A DNA stretch of 64,000 nucleotides from Rachicladosporium sp. CCFEE 5018 (GCA_002077045.2 KZ111144.1:591373-655372), one strand, 5' to 3'; shown: positions 10,849 through 22,341, numbered from the stretch's first letter. A program made the numbers and translations. Notes: a model not told the origin generated them from the sequence alone.

Positions 10849-13173
10849 TCATGTCTGCTCAGTAGCTGCGGCCGAAGGCAATGCGCTCGACTCCGTCATG
10901 GACTCTGCACCATCTGCGTGGTCCTCTATAGCCTCGAGGGTTAATTTCTCACCAGACCCAGTCTCGGACTTCTCTCCACTCTGCTCAGCCTGTGACCTAG
11001 CCTCCTCCTCCCTCCGTCTAGCCTCAACCTCCTCCTCATTCCTACGCCTCTCTTCAGCCTCTTGTGCCTGTACATGCGCCTCTCCGATGCCAGGCCAAAG
11101 ACTTGCGAAGAACAGTGCAGCAGCGCGTTCAAGTGGTCGGACTTGCTCGCGCAAGCGATGCAGTGGCGCACGGTTGAGCTGATCTTGTCGCTGCTGGAGT
11201 AAGCGTTGTGCCAGCTGCTCAGGTGTCGGCACGGCAGCAGGCGGTGCTTGTTGTGCATTATCACCAGCCGCAACCGCATTTTCGTTCGGTCGAGGCGCAG
11301 CCTGCTCTACTCTCAGGACGCCTTCCCACCAACGCCGCATGATACCATTGTCGCCAAAAAGGCCCGCTCTGATCATCCAGAAGCCTAGGCCGATTAGTCC
11401 GAGTGCCACAGGTCGCTGCCAACCCATGTTGGCTCCCATGAGGAAGTACGCGAATATCATGACCCTGAACAGCATCCAGAAGTTATTGATGAGAGGCTGT
11501 ATGGGCGCCAAGGGGTCAGGCGCACCGCCTTGCTGTATCTGCGCAACGGCAGGGTCAGGCGGAGGCGCAGCAGCATTCTGCTGGGCGATAGCCTGCTCTC
11601 CCGGTGCTGGTACGGGTTGCGTAGGCGTCGCTCCAGGCTGGCTGGCTGCTGCTGTATGTGTAGGAACTAGAGAGGGAGCTCTTCGGAAACGCCGTTGTGC
11701 GGACGTATTGTTAAGTCGCCCCGTGAACTGCCCATGTTCGGGTGAAAACAGCAGCGCTTGCGGTCCGGTAGGTGAAGAGAGTAGGTAGCAGGAGACATCA
11801 GACGGGGTCTGCGATTGCGGTGCGGGCAGGTTGGGTCGGAAGCCGGTCGGTATGGGCATTTGTACCCGTCCGAACGGCGGAGCCTGGCCCTGCATCCCAT
11901 GCGGTGCGGGAAATCCGTTATGCAAGTGAATGAGATTAGGGAGAGGCGGGCCACCGGTTGGCATGCCGTTCACACGGCCATTCGTTTCGCTGGTTGGGGT
12001 AGGTGCAGGGGGTGGTGCTTGCGATAGTGGTGGTACTCGGCCAACGCGGAACGGGTCAATGTAGTCATTGACTGCGTTTATATGCTGCTCAAGCTGTGCA
12101 ACACGCGCAAGCTCTGCCTCATTCGCGTTGGCTGCGCGCATCTGGTCCAAGAGCTGTCGCATTTCCGTAACGTTCTGTCTAGCTCGATCCAGGGCTGACG
12201 GGGCTCCCGATTCCGGCATCGATGGCGCTTGTGGTCGAGATCTCATTCCAGGCATTGGGAACGGCATGCCCAGGCCCGGAAATTGAGGCATTGGCATACC
12301 CACGGGCATTTGTCCGGGGAATACATTCCCAGGCATGTTAATAGTCTGCTGGTGAATCTCGAAACGATTGCCATCAGGGCCAACGCCTTGCACGTGAAAG
12401 CCTTGTCCACTGACGGGTCTGCCTGGGTTGGGCATGGCTGCCGGATTCGGGTTCTGCGCGGCGGGATCGCCTTGTTGCGGCTCGTTCGATGCTCCATCGA
12501 CGTTCTGTTGTTGTCGATCGAGTGTATCGACGTTCAGAGCTGGTGGGGGTACGCCCTCACCCGGAGCACCCATTTGCGCTGGCGGCATGCCGAACGGTGC
12601 ACCAGGTGCGCCAGGCCGGTGTTGCATCATCTGGTGTTGCTGCATCATCAAGTGATGTTGTAGCTGTCCCTGCTGCTGCATCGCAGCCTGTCGTTGCTGG
12701 AGCATGGCAAGGTGCTGGGCGTGATGCACATGCTGGTGCATCGGCCCATTCAACGGCGCACCTGCAGGCTGATGCGATACCCCTGGAGCGTCATGTGGTC
12801 CATGATTTCCGGCAGCGGCATTCACTGGAGTAGGCGTGCTGACCATGCGCCTGTGTGGCGAGTTGTTGTCTGTAGCCTGATCCTTAACCAGCAGATGTAT
12901 GACATACTCAGTCTGACTGGTGTCCCGGCGCGTATTCAATGCATCTGCCAAGCTTTGCTCGTTGTCGACCAATGCCCTACCACCATAGAGTATGCGCTGT
13001 CTTTCAGGGACTGGATTTGAGGGTAGGAGCTGCTGTATACGCTGCCGAACAGCGCCTACAGTCAATGAGGTGTAAATGGCCCCAACGCTGAACTCGTCCC
13101 TGTCGCCTTCGAGGTGACCTGGCGGGACTTTGACCCGGAGAATGATCTCGCTAGGAGGCTCCAGGGGCGCCAT
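10849..13173 (-). CDS. Ubiquitin-like domain membrane protein (Usa1/HERP-like, ERAD)
   Basis: Single-exon 774-residue protein. Residues about 9-96 form a ubiquitin-like domain with 'ERQRILYGGRALVD'. The middle is long, disordered and rich in Gln, Pro, Met and Ala. A hydrophobic pair at roughly residues 555-605 starts with 'NNFWMLFRVMIFAYFLMG', and a charged coiled-coil-like tail follows. This order (N-terminal Ubl, long disordered part, a hairpin of membrane segments) matches Usa1 of yeast and HERPUD1 of animals, scaffold proteins of the Hrd1 ER-associated degradation complex. Assignment rests on architecture; the Ubl alone is not specific. Expected location is the ER membrane with most of the protein in the cytosol. 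Confidence 0.72.
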   Translation of the reverse strand: MAPLEPPSEIILRVKVPPGHLEGDRDEFSVGAIYTSLTVGAVRQRIQQLLPSNPVPERQRILYGGRALVDNEQSLADALNTRRDTSQTEYVIHLLVKDQATDNNSPHRRMVSTPTPVNAAAGNHGPHDAPGVSHQPAGAPLNGPMHQHVHHAQHLAMLQQRQAAMQQQGQLQHHLMMQQHQMMQHRPGAPGAPFGMPPAQMGAPGEGVPPPALNVDTLDRQQQNVDGASNEPQQGDPAAQNPNPAAMPNPGRPVSGQGFHVQGVGPDGNRFEIHQQTINMPGNVFPGQMPVGMPMPQFPGLGMPFPMPGMRSRPQAPSMPESGAPSALDRARQNVTEMRQLLDQMRAANANEAELARVAQLEQHINAVNDYIDPFRVGRVPPLSQAPPPAPTPTSETNGRVNGMPTGGPPLPNLIHLHNGFPAPHGMQGQAPPFGRVQMPIPTGFRPNLPAPQSQTPSDVSCYLLSSPTGPQALLFSPEHGQFTGRLNNTSAQRRFRRAPSLVPTHTAAASQPGATPTQPVPAPGEQAIAQQNAAAPPPDPAVAQIQQGGAPDPLAPIQPLINNFWMLFRVMIFAYFLMGANMGWQRPVALGLIGLGFWMIRAGLFGDNGIMRRWWEGVLRVEQAAPRPNENAVAAGDNAQQAPPAAVPTPEQLAQRLLQQRQDQLNRAPLHRLREQVRPLERAAALFFASLWPGIGEAHVQAQEAEERRRNEEEVEARRREEEARSQAEQSGEKSETGSGEKLTLEAIEDHADGAESMTESSALPSAAATEQT

Positions 13174-14238
13174 GATAGCGTGTATAGGTGATCTACTTCA
13201 GAGGATGTAATAGTCCAAGAACGGGAGTGAACCACAACGTAAAGTGCAGCAACAGCTGTTGTCACTTCCGGCTTACGTCAGAGCTCTGACTCGCGCCTAC
13301 TTTGTGACCTTCCTCTAAACGTCTTCAGCCGCTTATATACTGTTACAGGTGCACTTTAGACAGTGAGTACTCGACATGCCGTGTCCACGAGAGTCTCGTA
13401 TTCATCACATGACCTCCACTGCCGGCCCTGCTTCCTCATCAATGTTGCATGATACATCTACTCGTTGCAGGTGTACGCGTGCTAGCACAGGCGCGGCTTG
13501 AAATGTCTGGAGAAGCAGAGGTTCAGTAGCGGTGACACAACTCCAAACAAGCGCAATGGCTTTCACATATGTGCTCCACCGAATGGCTGCCATCTTGTTG
13601 CCGCGAAGAGCGTAAGTGAAAGCCAGGCGTCCCATGGGGACCGCTTCAGGGAGCCGGCTCGGACTATGATTGAAGAGCCGATAGTGCCCAGCGCGATGCT
13701 TGAGCACACATGATCACAAGGGTGTGGATGCTGCGACATCATTGCCAGCAAGACCGTCGATTCGATGAGCTATCTGCTTGAGGGTCGCGGTGCCGGTTTG
13801 CATGCATCAAGAACACCTTCTACTGTGTGTCCCTCGCACTGCAGCACAAAATCTTCGAATGCCTACACTCACATTGTGCTGTTTAGGTAAGCACTTCGAT
13901 GGCACAGAGGCGTCAAGCCTCAGGAAAGCTAAGCGAATCCTTCCAATCTCCCCTCCAAGATGGGGGCCAGAACGGAACCGGTAAGAATCTCAACATGCAG
14001 ATTGCTCTGTTAGCGCCACTCACACACACACTGGACTAGCTCTGCCACCGATACGCGCTGCTTACTTGCCCATCTCGCTGAGTGAATCAATGCAAGGCTC
14101 TGCCACTCAGACGCGATATCACGGCAAGCCATCCCATTAGCGGCCTTTGGCATTCATTGACTGCCACGACCTCAAGCAGAAGACCACAGGAGAGGCATGC
14201 GATCCCGTGAGAACGAGCAGTAGAGCTCGACTCCAACA
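13174..14238. other. Divergent intergenic region
   Basis: 1.07 kb between a minus-strand and a plus-strand gene, so it should hold both promoters. Only short open frames without domains occur. I see no tRNA-like B box or repeat array. Confidence 0.5.
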
Positions 14239-16138
14239 ATGTGGTCATGGACCGCAGTCCAGACATTGCATTTCTTCTCCGTACTGGTCAACGAGGCTTA
14301 TGGAGCACTGGCGCCGATCAGCATCAAAGGCACCAAGTTGTATGATATAGAGGGGAATCAATTTTTCGCCAAAGGTACCACTCACCCATCATTGATCACT
14401 GATTGCCTCCCATCAGTGTTCTCCTCACTCGCACATCATCACTAAGAACATAGTTACTGATCTGCAGCATCACAGGTGTGATATACGCTCCAAGTGATGT
14501 GACGAACATGCTGGATGTTCTGCTCGACTCGAGTCAATGCGATATCGACGCTGGTCTGATGAAAACTCTCGGGGTGAACGCGATCCGCGTCTACACAGTG
14601 GATGGATCGCAGAATCACGATGCGTGTATGCGGTCCTTCGAGAGCCAAGGTATCTACGTCTGGATTGATCTGCAGAATCCGTTACACTCCATTAACCGCA
14701 ACGAACCCGAGTGGACTATCGATCTTTACAACAACTGGACAGCCACGGTCGACGCCTTCTCAAAGTACGCCAACAGCCTGTTCTTTTCGATCGGGAACGA
14801 GGTCATCAACGGGGACGGCAGTATTATCAGCGCGCCAGTGATCAAGGCCGCAACACGCGACATCAAAGCGTATCAGACTGCTCGAGGCTATCGCATGATA
14901 CCGATCTCGTACGCCGCTTCAGATTCGCCGGAGACACGGGGGTATACAGGCGAGTACCTGACCTGCGGCGACACCGCTTCGTGCATTGATGTGTACGGCA
15001 TGAATGTGTATAGCTGGTGTGGTAATTCCTCCTACTACGTTTCTGGCTTCGATAAACTGTATGAGCAGTTTCAGCCCTTCAGCACACCGGTGCTATTCGC
15101 GGAGACTGGCTGCAATACCATCTCTCCCCGGGATTTCTCAGACGTGGGTACCATGCTAGGCCCAGTGTTCCAGGCTGTCTTTTCGGGTGCATTTGTATAC
15201 GAGTGGGCTATGGGACAAAATGTATGCCTTGAGACCTAAGACTTTCGAGATGTTCTCGTCACTGACATGAACAGGGCTACGGCATCGTGAACTACACCAG
15301 CGGCAAAAACATTGGGTTCCCCCAAACACTTGATGACTACAACGCGCTCAAAACAGTTTTCTCGACAGTGACACCCACAGGCACGGCGCTAGCAGACTAT
15401 ACACCATCCAACACTCAGCCCGCGTGCCCGGCCACAGACTCAGCCGGGTCGGTACCCGGCACCGCAGTCATCCCAACTATTGCAAACCTGGAGGTCAGTA
15501 CAGTTGCTCGCGTGACTACATACACATCACCGTACGCAACGAGTAGCGGTGGCAGCAGTATCGCGGTTGCATCTGGTGTGAACACTGGGTCTACGACCAC
15601 GCCGCCTGCAACGAGTAACACAGTGCTGTCAACATCACTGCAGACACAGGATGCGCAGTCACTGCTCTCCACTGGTGCGATCGCGGGCATTGCAGTCGGT
15701 GGCGTGGTAGTGGGAGTCGCTGCCGTACTCGGTATATTCTACTTCATCTGGCGGCGGCGAAAACGCACAGCTCGCAAGGCCGCAGAGACAAAGAAAGTCA
15801 GCAGCGAGGGCAGCTCGAGTGAAGGCGGAGCGCTTATGGCAGGTGATTCAGGTGAGGGAGTGCAGACGGGTCGCGCTGAGCTACCGGCCATGTCGGCGGC
15901 TGCAGTGGTCGTGCCCAGACAGGAGCTGGCGGCTTCGAATGATGGACACGAGGGTTACTACGGGGCCGATGCGCGGCAGGCGATGAAGAGGCAAGGGCCA
16001 GTACATGAGGTCGAGGACGCGCAGGTTCTAGAGATGGACGGCGTGCGGCCGGCAGGCGAGATTGATGGACGGCCAATTGTGCATGAGCTGGATGCAGGAC
16101 AGCGGCATAGTCGAAGATTTGATCAACAGGATAGCTGA
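14239..16138 (+). CDS. GH72 beta-1,3-glucanosyltransferase-like protein with membrane anchor
   Basis: Cell-wall glucan elongase of the Gas/Gel family. Model: join(14239..14374,14476..15221,15275..16138), 581 residues, GT-AG introns. An N-terminal signal peptide precedes 'PISIKGTKLYD', the usual start of the GH72 domain. The acid/base Glu lies in 'SIGNEVINGD' and the nucleophile Glu in 'LFAETGCN'; most family members have an aromatic residue after the second Glu, here Thr. There is no visible CBM43 (X8) cysteine module. Instead a Ser/Thr-rich stalk leads to one transmembrane segment ('AGIAVGGVVVGVAAVLGIF') with an Arg/Lys stop-transfer and a cytosolic tail of about 130 residues, where a GPI signal would be usual. 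Catalytic activity is likely but unproven. Confidence 0.85.
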
Positions 16139-16449
16139 GGTCGCGCATGCTATTTTGCGGCAAGCCGTTATATGAAACATGTACTCCGCTGCACCAACTG
16201 CAAGACTACACTTCAGACCCCAATTACAGCATGACGAAAAGTAGACCAGATATCAATGATCAATACTCTTCATCACCTGCCCCTTTCCGCTGCACACTAA
16301 TTGAGATTTCTCATCATGGATGTCAAAGACGTGTGGCATTGGGAGAAGCGGCAAAAATCTTACTCAAATTTTGGTTGATAAAACGCATCCGTTACTCTAG
16401 AAGGTACTCGGTCCTGTCGACCACTGATGTCCCTCACTCTGCACAACAC
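16139..16449. other. Convergent intergenic region
   Basis: 311 bases between the stop codons of the GH72 and GH5 genes; holds both 3' untranslated regions. Nothing else recognised. Confidence 0.5.
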
Positions 16450-17749
16450 CTAGTGGAACTTGCCAGCAATGCACTTAGTAAGAAGCGGCACATCCGTGTA
16501 CTTGCCACCGCTCAGCGTCGGCGTCAGCGTAAGCGTGTAAGTAGAGTCGAAAGCACCCGCCGACCAGCCAGTCCATCCAAGGTAGACATCAGAGTAGCTG
16601 TTCAACACGTCTAGCTGGCTGCACACGTATTGCAAGCAGGAGCTATCATTCGGCCCACCACCAGTCTCCGAGAGGATCGCCTGGCGCTTGTTTGTTCGGA
16701 GCCAGTTGCCGAGGGTCTGGAACGCGGCGGCGTTGTCGGTCACGCAGTTGGTGTGCGTGCCCGAGTTGTCAGAGTCGAGGTACTTGTGCACATCGAAGAT
16801 GAGGTTGGTCGTGCTGCCGTCCAGGTTCTTGACGGCGAGGAGGTCTGGGCCGGAGCCGTTGGAGATGAATTGCGCGGCGGAGGTGTAGTCTGAGCCGGGA
16901 AGGAGAATCTTGTTGCCAGTCGCACCTGCTTGACGGATGGCGGTGACGGCAGCCTGCACGGACTGCGCCCAGGTAGCAACGTTGAGGTCATGAGGCTCGT
17001 TCATGAGACCGAAGGCAATTTTGGTGTTGCCCTTGTACTTCGTGGCCAGCTGGGACCAGAGCGAAGCGAATTGGGCGTTTGTTGGACCGCCCTGGCCAAT
17101 GATGCCGCCATTCCAGCGGGCGTAGTTGTGGATGTCGACAATGCACAGGGCGGCACCGGAGCTCAGGCAGCCTTGGACAAGGTTGTCGTAGTTTGCGAGG
17201 TTTGCGCTGTTGAGAGTGCCTCCGAGCTGGTTGTTGACAAGGTACTGCCAGCCGACGGGGAGACGGAAAGCGTTTAGGCCGTCGTCGGTCACGAAATGCT
17301 TCATTTGGGCGATGCCCGAAGAGCCAGGGTTGACATTGGTGGCGGTGTTGCAGGTGCCATCGGTGCCGCAGCCGAAGTCGAAACCTGGATTGTAGCGTTA
17401 GTTATTGCCGTGATTGTCTTACTACTACAGCCTACTCACCAGCAATGTTCACACCAGCGTACTGGACCTTGCCGCTCGAGGATGGAGCAGAGGTCTGCGA
17501 GCCACCGGCCGAGGTAGTAGAGGTCGCGCGGGTTGTTGTTGTTGCGACCTTGGTGGTGGAGGCACCACCGGAGCCGGAACCGGAGCCGGGCAGACACTGA
17601 GAGTAGTAAGGGTTCGAAACCACGCAGGTGTATCCAGACACGCAAGTAGTGGCGCCTGACCAGCCTTGGCCACCGCACTGCGAGTAGGCAGCGCCCTGGG
17701 CAGCCACAGTACCAGCTGCAGCTGCAACAGCGAAGATGGAGTTCTTCAT
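16450..17749 (-). CDS. Secreted GH5 endo-beta-1,4-glucanase with N-terminal CBM1
   Basis: Cellulase of the fungal EG-II/Cel5A type (GH5 subfamily 5). Model: complement(join(16450..17384,17440..17749)), 414 residues, one 55-nt GT-AG intron. The ATG at 17749 gives a signal peptide ending near 'GTVAAQG'. A CBM1 cellulose-binding module follows ('QCGGQGWSG', six Cys, 'YYSQCLPG'), then a Ser/Thr/Gly linker and the GH5 barrel starting near 'VNIAGFDFG'. The acid/base Glu is in 'GLMNEPHD' and the nucleophile Glu in 'ILSETGGG'. It acts outside the cell on cellulose. It is convergent with the GH72 gene. No truncation is seen. Confidence 0.93.
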
Positions 17750-17851
17750 GGTGAGAAGATGGAAGAGAAGAAGCGTGTAGAGAGTGGCGCGCTTCGATGT
17801 GAGGCTGATGAGAGGCTTAAGAAAGGAAAGTCTGTTGAACGAGGACGAGGT

Positions 17852-17870
17852 AGGTGATATATACCTACCG
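17852..17870 (-). promoter_or_regulatory. TATA-like element upstream of GH5 cellulase
   Basis: A 'GATATATAC' core sits about 110 bases before the ATG of the GH5 gene and is flanked by TAGGT/ACCTA arms, making a near-palindrome. Distance fits a fungal TATA box, but no transcription start is known, so this is a candidate only. Confidence 0.35.
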
Positions 17871-18768
17871 GCATAGCTGCCCGGCGAAGCCTCATCTGTT
17901 AAGGACAAGCTTTGGAATTGCTTCAAGGATCATCGTGCGACAGAGGGCTCTGTCAAGCAAGACTGCCATGCGGGCGGACCGCCGGGAGGACATCGAGTGT
18001 TTGATATTAAGGATCTCCACAGCGCCAGCGAGATCTGGACAAGGAAGCCGGGGCAGCAGGGCGTGTCCGAGCGCCATTAGCAGCCGCATTCGTCTAGAGG
18101 CCACAGCCACGCGAAGATGATGTGCATGTTCACGCAGTGCGAAGTCGCCACAACGTCAGACAGCTTCCTGTATGAGGGTGGTCGTAGATGCCCGGGCCAA
18201 ACCCAGCGTCCGGCTGGAGCAATGTAGTGCGGGCACAGTTGATGTCACCTGGCTCCGGACGTGATGGCCCCGTGTTCGGTTCTGGACACGGCGCTTTGCA
18301 AGTTCGGTCCAGCGCCCTTCGGCACTGTGGTCAGGAGGTCGTCTCTGCCGTGCACTGCTGTTTGCGAATGCAGTAGCGCCGTCGTCCTTGACGGCGTGTC
18401 AGTTCGCCACCGGCTAGAGATGAGGAGGAGGAGGGCAGGGGTCTGGCTGTTCGTCTCAGGTGTCAAGCGAGCCGTGTCTCAGTACGGAGCAATTGCGTCA
18501 AACAGCAATCGATCGCTGCAGTCATTATATGCTGGTGAATGCTGATGCTCGCGTCGAAGGGATTTTAAGATCAGTCGTCAATGGAGAGTCTTCCTGCGAA
18601 GTAATACTGCAGTCGCCGAATGGGTGAATAGTAATGTCGAATAACAAGCTACGGTGACCTCGGGTCATGAGCAGCCCGCGTACCGACCTCACGTCTCTGC
18701 CCCTCTAGTACTGATGATGATCTCCTCGCTATAACGTAGCAACCCTCGACGCCCAAGCACACACAGTC
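17871..18768. other. Divergent intergenic region
   Basis: About 0.9 kb upstream of both the GH5 gene and the nitrilase gene. Contains only short open frames without domains. Regulatory sites were not assigned. Confidence 0.5.
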
Positions 18769-19923
18769 ATGCCTCCTCAAACCCTCACCCTAGCCGTCTC
18801 TCAATCCCGCACCCTCTCCTCCCTCTCCGCGACCCTCTCCGCCCTCCAAGCCACCGCTCAGCTCGCAGCCACCAAGTCCGTAGATCTCGTCCTCTTCCCC
18901 GAAGCCTACCTGGGCGGCTACCCTCGGACCTGCTCCTTTGGCGCTGCTGTAGGAGCTCGCGCCGCTGAAGGTCGTGAGCAATTCCTGCGATACTTCCAGT
19001 CGGCTGTAGACCTCGGCGACACGCCTCGAGGAGCGGGAGATGAGTGGATAGACAAGGAGCTAGACGTTGCAAAGGGAAAGGAGTATCGAGGTGATGGGAC
19101 ACGTGAGTTCTTGGAGCGGGTGGCAAGGGAGACGGGTGTGTTCATCGTGACTGGCCTCGTGGAGAAGGCAGGAGGGAGTCTATATTGCTCTGTGGTCTAT
19201 GTCTGTCCGCACCTTGGAGTGCTTGGCAAGCGGAGGAAAGTCATGCCCACTGGCTCCGAGCGTTTGATATGGGCTCAAGGCTCCCCTTCTACTCTTCGAG
19301 CTGTCACTACCACCATCAAAGGCGTGAAGTTGCGAATGGCGGCAGCGATTTGCTGGGAAAACTACATGCCGTTACTGCGGTACAGTCTGTATAGTCAGAA
19401 CGTCAACTTGTATCTGGCTCCGACGGCAGATGCAAGGGATACCTGGTTTCCACTGATGAGGACTGTGGCAGCAGAGGGGAGAGCCTTTGTGCTCAGTGCT
19501 AATCAGTGCATGAAGAGGAAGAATCTGCCAGACTGGATCACGGGAAAGAATAGTGGCGATAGCAAAGAAGTGACAAGCGTTGCGAAGACGAATGGCCGGA
19601 GAAGAAGTACAGTCACTGTCAAAGAGGACAAGCACGAGCTAGTGCTGCCAGATACTGGTTCAGGCTCAGCCATCGCAGACGATGCAGCGGATCCCACTGA
19701 TGAGGAGTATGTCAGTCGTGGAGGCTCCTGCATCATCGGACCTCTGGGCGATGTACTGAAAGAGCCTTTATGGGAAGTGGAGGACGGTGGACTGCACATT
19801 GTGGAGGCTGACTTCGAGGACTGTCAGAGAGGAAGACTGGATCTGGATGTTGCTGGGAGTTACTCGAGGAATGATGCTTTTCACTTGGAAGTTGATGGAC
19901 TGGATCTGGACCCGCCTCCATGA
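18769..19923 (+). CDS. Nitrilase-family carbon-nitrogen hydrolase
   Basis: Single-exon 384-residue enzyme of the nitrilase superfamily, which hydrolyses nitriles to acids plus ammonia. The Glu-Lys-Cys triad is visible: Glu45 in 'LVLFPEAYLGGYP', Lys157 in 'GKRRKVMPTGSER' and Cys195 in 'AAICWENYMP'. The Trp after Cys195 and 'YLAPTADARDTW' are typical of true nitrilases more than of amidases. A non-conserved insert of about 60 residues (roughly 255-315, charged and Ser/Thr-rich) sits before the last beta-strands. No targeting signal is seen. Nitrilase or cyanide-hydratase-like specificity cannot be fixed from sequence. Confidence 0.9.
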   Translation: MPPQTLTLAVSQSRTLSSLSATLSALQATAQLAATKSVDLVLFPEAYLGGYPRTCSFGAAVGARAAEGREQFLRYFQSAVDLGDTPRGAGDEWIDKELDVAKGKEYRGDGTREFLERVARETGVFIVTGLVEKAGGSLYCSVVYVCPHLGVLGKRRKVMPTGSERLIWAQGSPSTLRAVTTTIKGVKLRMAAAICWENYMPLLRYSLYSQNVNLYLAPTADARDTWFPLMRTVAAEGRAFVLSANQCMKRKNLPDWITGKNSGDSKEVTSVAKTNGRRRSTVTVKEDKHELVLPDTGSGSAIADDAADPTDEEYVSRGGSCIIGPLGDVLKEPLWEVEDGGLHIVEADFEDCQRGRLDLDVAGSYSRNDAFHLEVDGLDLDPPP

Positions 19924-20153
19924 GTACCCTAAACGTACTGCAACACAATAACGCCGAACTCCACTCCAATGAAAATACCCAATCACCTCCTTCCATTTCC
20001 GCCAACATCTCGCCCGGTCTTCCATCATGTAGAAGTGCATTTGCGCCGACATAGCCCTTACTACTATCGCCTCTCAGTTCCTATTATAGGCAAACACCAA
20101 TCCCGATGCCAGCACACTGCCTGCCCATTCAAGTCCTTCCAACATATCACAGT

Positions 20154-21693
20154 TTACCACAGCCCACTGTGACCGGCATGCCTGTGCTTGCTCGACATCT
20201 CCGGGTCCTTCGAGCAGCTCGAGCAAATCACGAAGTTCTTCGAGCACAGCCCGCAGCGATACATCGAGCGAGTCATGATAACATCGCAAATGCCGCAAGT
20301 GTGCTGCGAGTTCTCTGCCATGGCAGTGGTCCGGGTGGCAGTGAAATGGCGCTTCACCCTAGCCTTCTCTGCCTGGAGCTCCTCCCACGTCAACGTCCTC
20401 TTGATGGAGACGGCATGCGCGGCGTCGCACTCGCGATAGCGGAAGTTCTCGAAGTTGCTGTAATATTCCGCATCGTTCTTCCGGGCGCGGTATTGCGTAA
20501 TGCCGTCGTAGCTGCGTAGATCTTGCTTGCCTTTGCCCACGCATACCGGGTGGAAGAAGAAGTGGCAAGCTGTGCACTCGACCAAGGTATCGCTGGAACT
20601 GGACTCGCAAACACAGTGGGACGGCTGGTAGTCAAACTCCAGCTTGATCTTTCTGCCTCCGTCGAACTCATCCGCCTCAGCCATCATCTGATCGCGTTGC
20701 TCGACCTCCCGCTTCAAGGGTACGTCGACGCCATCTCGAGCTTGCTGCAAAGTGTCGAAGGCTTCTTCAGTGATCGAGTCGAACCCGGCATGATCGTGCT
20801 GAGCCTGGGTGTTGTCCCGCCCCTGCGCATATGAGTGTGGCAGCTCTTTGTCAACGAGGTAATCAGGCTTCATTGGCTGCAATTTCGTGGTCATGGTGGT
20901 GTGCCTCTGAGGGCTCGCGGAGCGCTCGTAGTCGCGCGTGCGGTAAGCCTTCTCCTCGCCACGACCCGGCGACCGACTGCGCTCACGACCTGACCTCATA
21001 GTCGCTCCAAGAAATTCCTCACGAGTCTTCGGTCCAGGATTGTCAAACTTGAGAATGTCCAGCTGCCGATTCTTCGCTGCGACAGAGAGTCGGCACGGGC
21101 AGCCTCGCCACCCTGACTTCGTCGTCTCGCGCACTTGCTGCCACCGCATCTGTACCCTTTACGCTCGAAGAGATACACCGCCAGGTCATCTTCGGCTCAG
21201 CAGTCTTCGACGGGATGAAGGGTGTTGCGCTTGCCTCGCGCGCAGCCTTCTTCTTGCAGAAGGCGTTAGGGCACGAGAACTTGAGACCGGTTGGGCGGGA
21301 GGATCCTATGACCACCTCGCAGTTCTCGCCGCATGCTTTGATTTGTGCGGTGACAACTTCGTGCCCGCACCGCAGCTTGTGGTGGTGCGGCTGCTTGCGG
21401 AGGTGCGTGGCCGTATGGCAGAAGGTGCCGGGCCGGGAGCCGTCGGAGTTGAGCATACGACCGGACGACGTGGTCATGAAGGCATCTTCTGTGACAAACA
21501 GACTCTCGGCGTTTACAATCGGTTGCGGTATAAGAGGCGCTGAGGCGAGTTCCTTCTGGGGACGCCCGCCACGAGTTGGCAGTGCAGACATCGGGTATGT
21601 CTCAACTACTTTGGACGCCTCATGCTGCTGCCACTGGGTCTCCGTGACAGGTCGCGAGGGGCGGAACGCCAGCGGTGTTGCGTATGGAAGCAT
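20154..21693 (-). CDS. Zinc-finger protein with PHD-like and ZZ-like fingers
   Basis: Model: complement(join(20154..21076,21177..21693)), 479 residues; the 99-nt intron (GTATCT...CGCAG) is my choice from phase. An N-terminal third carries a Cys/His module (C109, H111, C121, C125, C141, C146). The middle is Arg/Ser-rich and low complexity. Near residue 330 'CVCESSSSDTLVECTACHFF' with following His and Cys resembles the first half of a PHD finger. The C-terminus 'CGICD...CGLC...CSSC' plus 'HRHAGH' resembles a ZZ finger. This suggests a nuclear or ubiquitin-linked binding protein; no enzyme domain is seen. It lies head-to-head with the gene at 22342, which shares the N-terminal module. I do not recognise a named orthologue. 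Confidence 0.6.
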
Positions 21694-22341
21694 GGTGCTG
21701 AGCTGACGGAAGCAATAGAGGAGCTTGAGGGTGTGTTGCTCGAAGTAACTCGGTGCGAAGTGCAAGCGCTGCTTGGAGACGAGGTACCTCTTATACGACG
21801 CGCTCAAGTGAATGCGCTGCCAGATCACTGACATGACGCGCTCGTTCACATGAGCGCGTCGCCACAGAAACAATCAACATGTCGCCGGTGCAGTCGCGGA
21901 CTGGGAAGGAGCGACCGAGGTATCGACTTCGACCACCTCCCACTCGGCACTACGCCGTGTCCTAGAGATATGATGACCCATTGTGATGATATATTCGAAA
22001 GCAGGAAATGCAAAGAAGACTATCAGAAGGCTCCCGCAGTGGCCAGTAGTAGCTACATGAACGCCTCGCACCCAGCTGCATATCAGCATATGGTGGCAAA
22101 GCAGCGAGACATCCGGCCATAGCTGACTCTCTTTGTCACACTGTCGACAGCTCCAGCGCCCCAAAAGCGGAAGCCTGCACCGTCTTGAGACATACAAAGA
22201 AACGAGACATCGTACACTTCGATTGCGATTGCCGAGATGGTCTTACCAAGTTCTCGGACTCCGCCCTCTCTCCTCTTCTTCCTGACTCCGGGGTTCACAC
22301 CGTGCTGCAGAAGTCTTTCCGATTTCTACCTCCTAGCATAG
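21694..22341. other. Divergent promoter region of the Cys/His-motif gene pair
   Basis: 648 bases between the start codons of two head-to-head genes. No coding signal is supported. It may act as a shared bidirectional promoter; that is inference from orientation. Confidence 0.5.

Noticed and set aside
10492..10944. 150-codon plus-strand open frame near the Usa1/HERP-like gene
   Set aside because: Overlaps the end of a real gene on the other strand; no family features.
17600..17640. GGGTTCGAAACC, tRNA B-box-like word
   Set aside because: Lies inside the CBM1 coding exon of the GH5 gene and no cloverleaf can be drawn around it.
14239..19923. Possible cell-wall degradation cluster (GH72, GH5, nitrilase)
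   Set aside because: Adjacent by position only; the nitrilase has no link to wall enzymes, and orientations give no operon-like or shared-promoter arrangement except GH5/nitrilase divergence.
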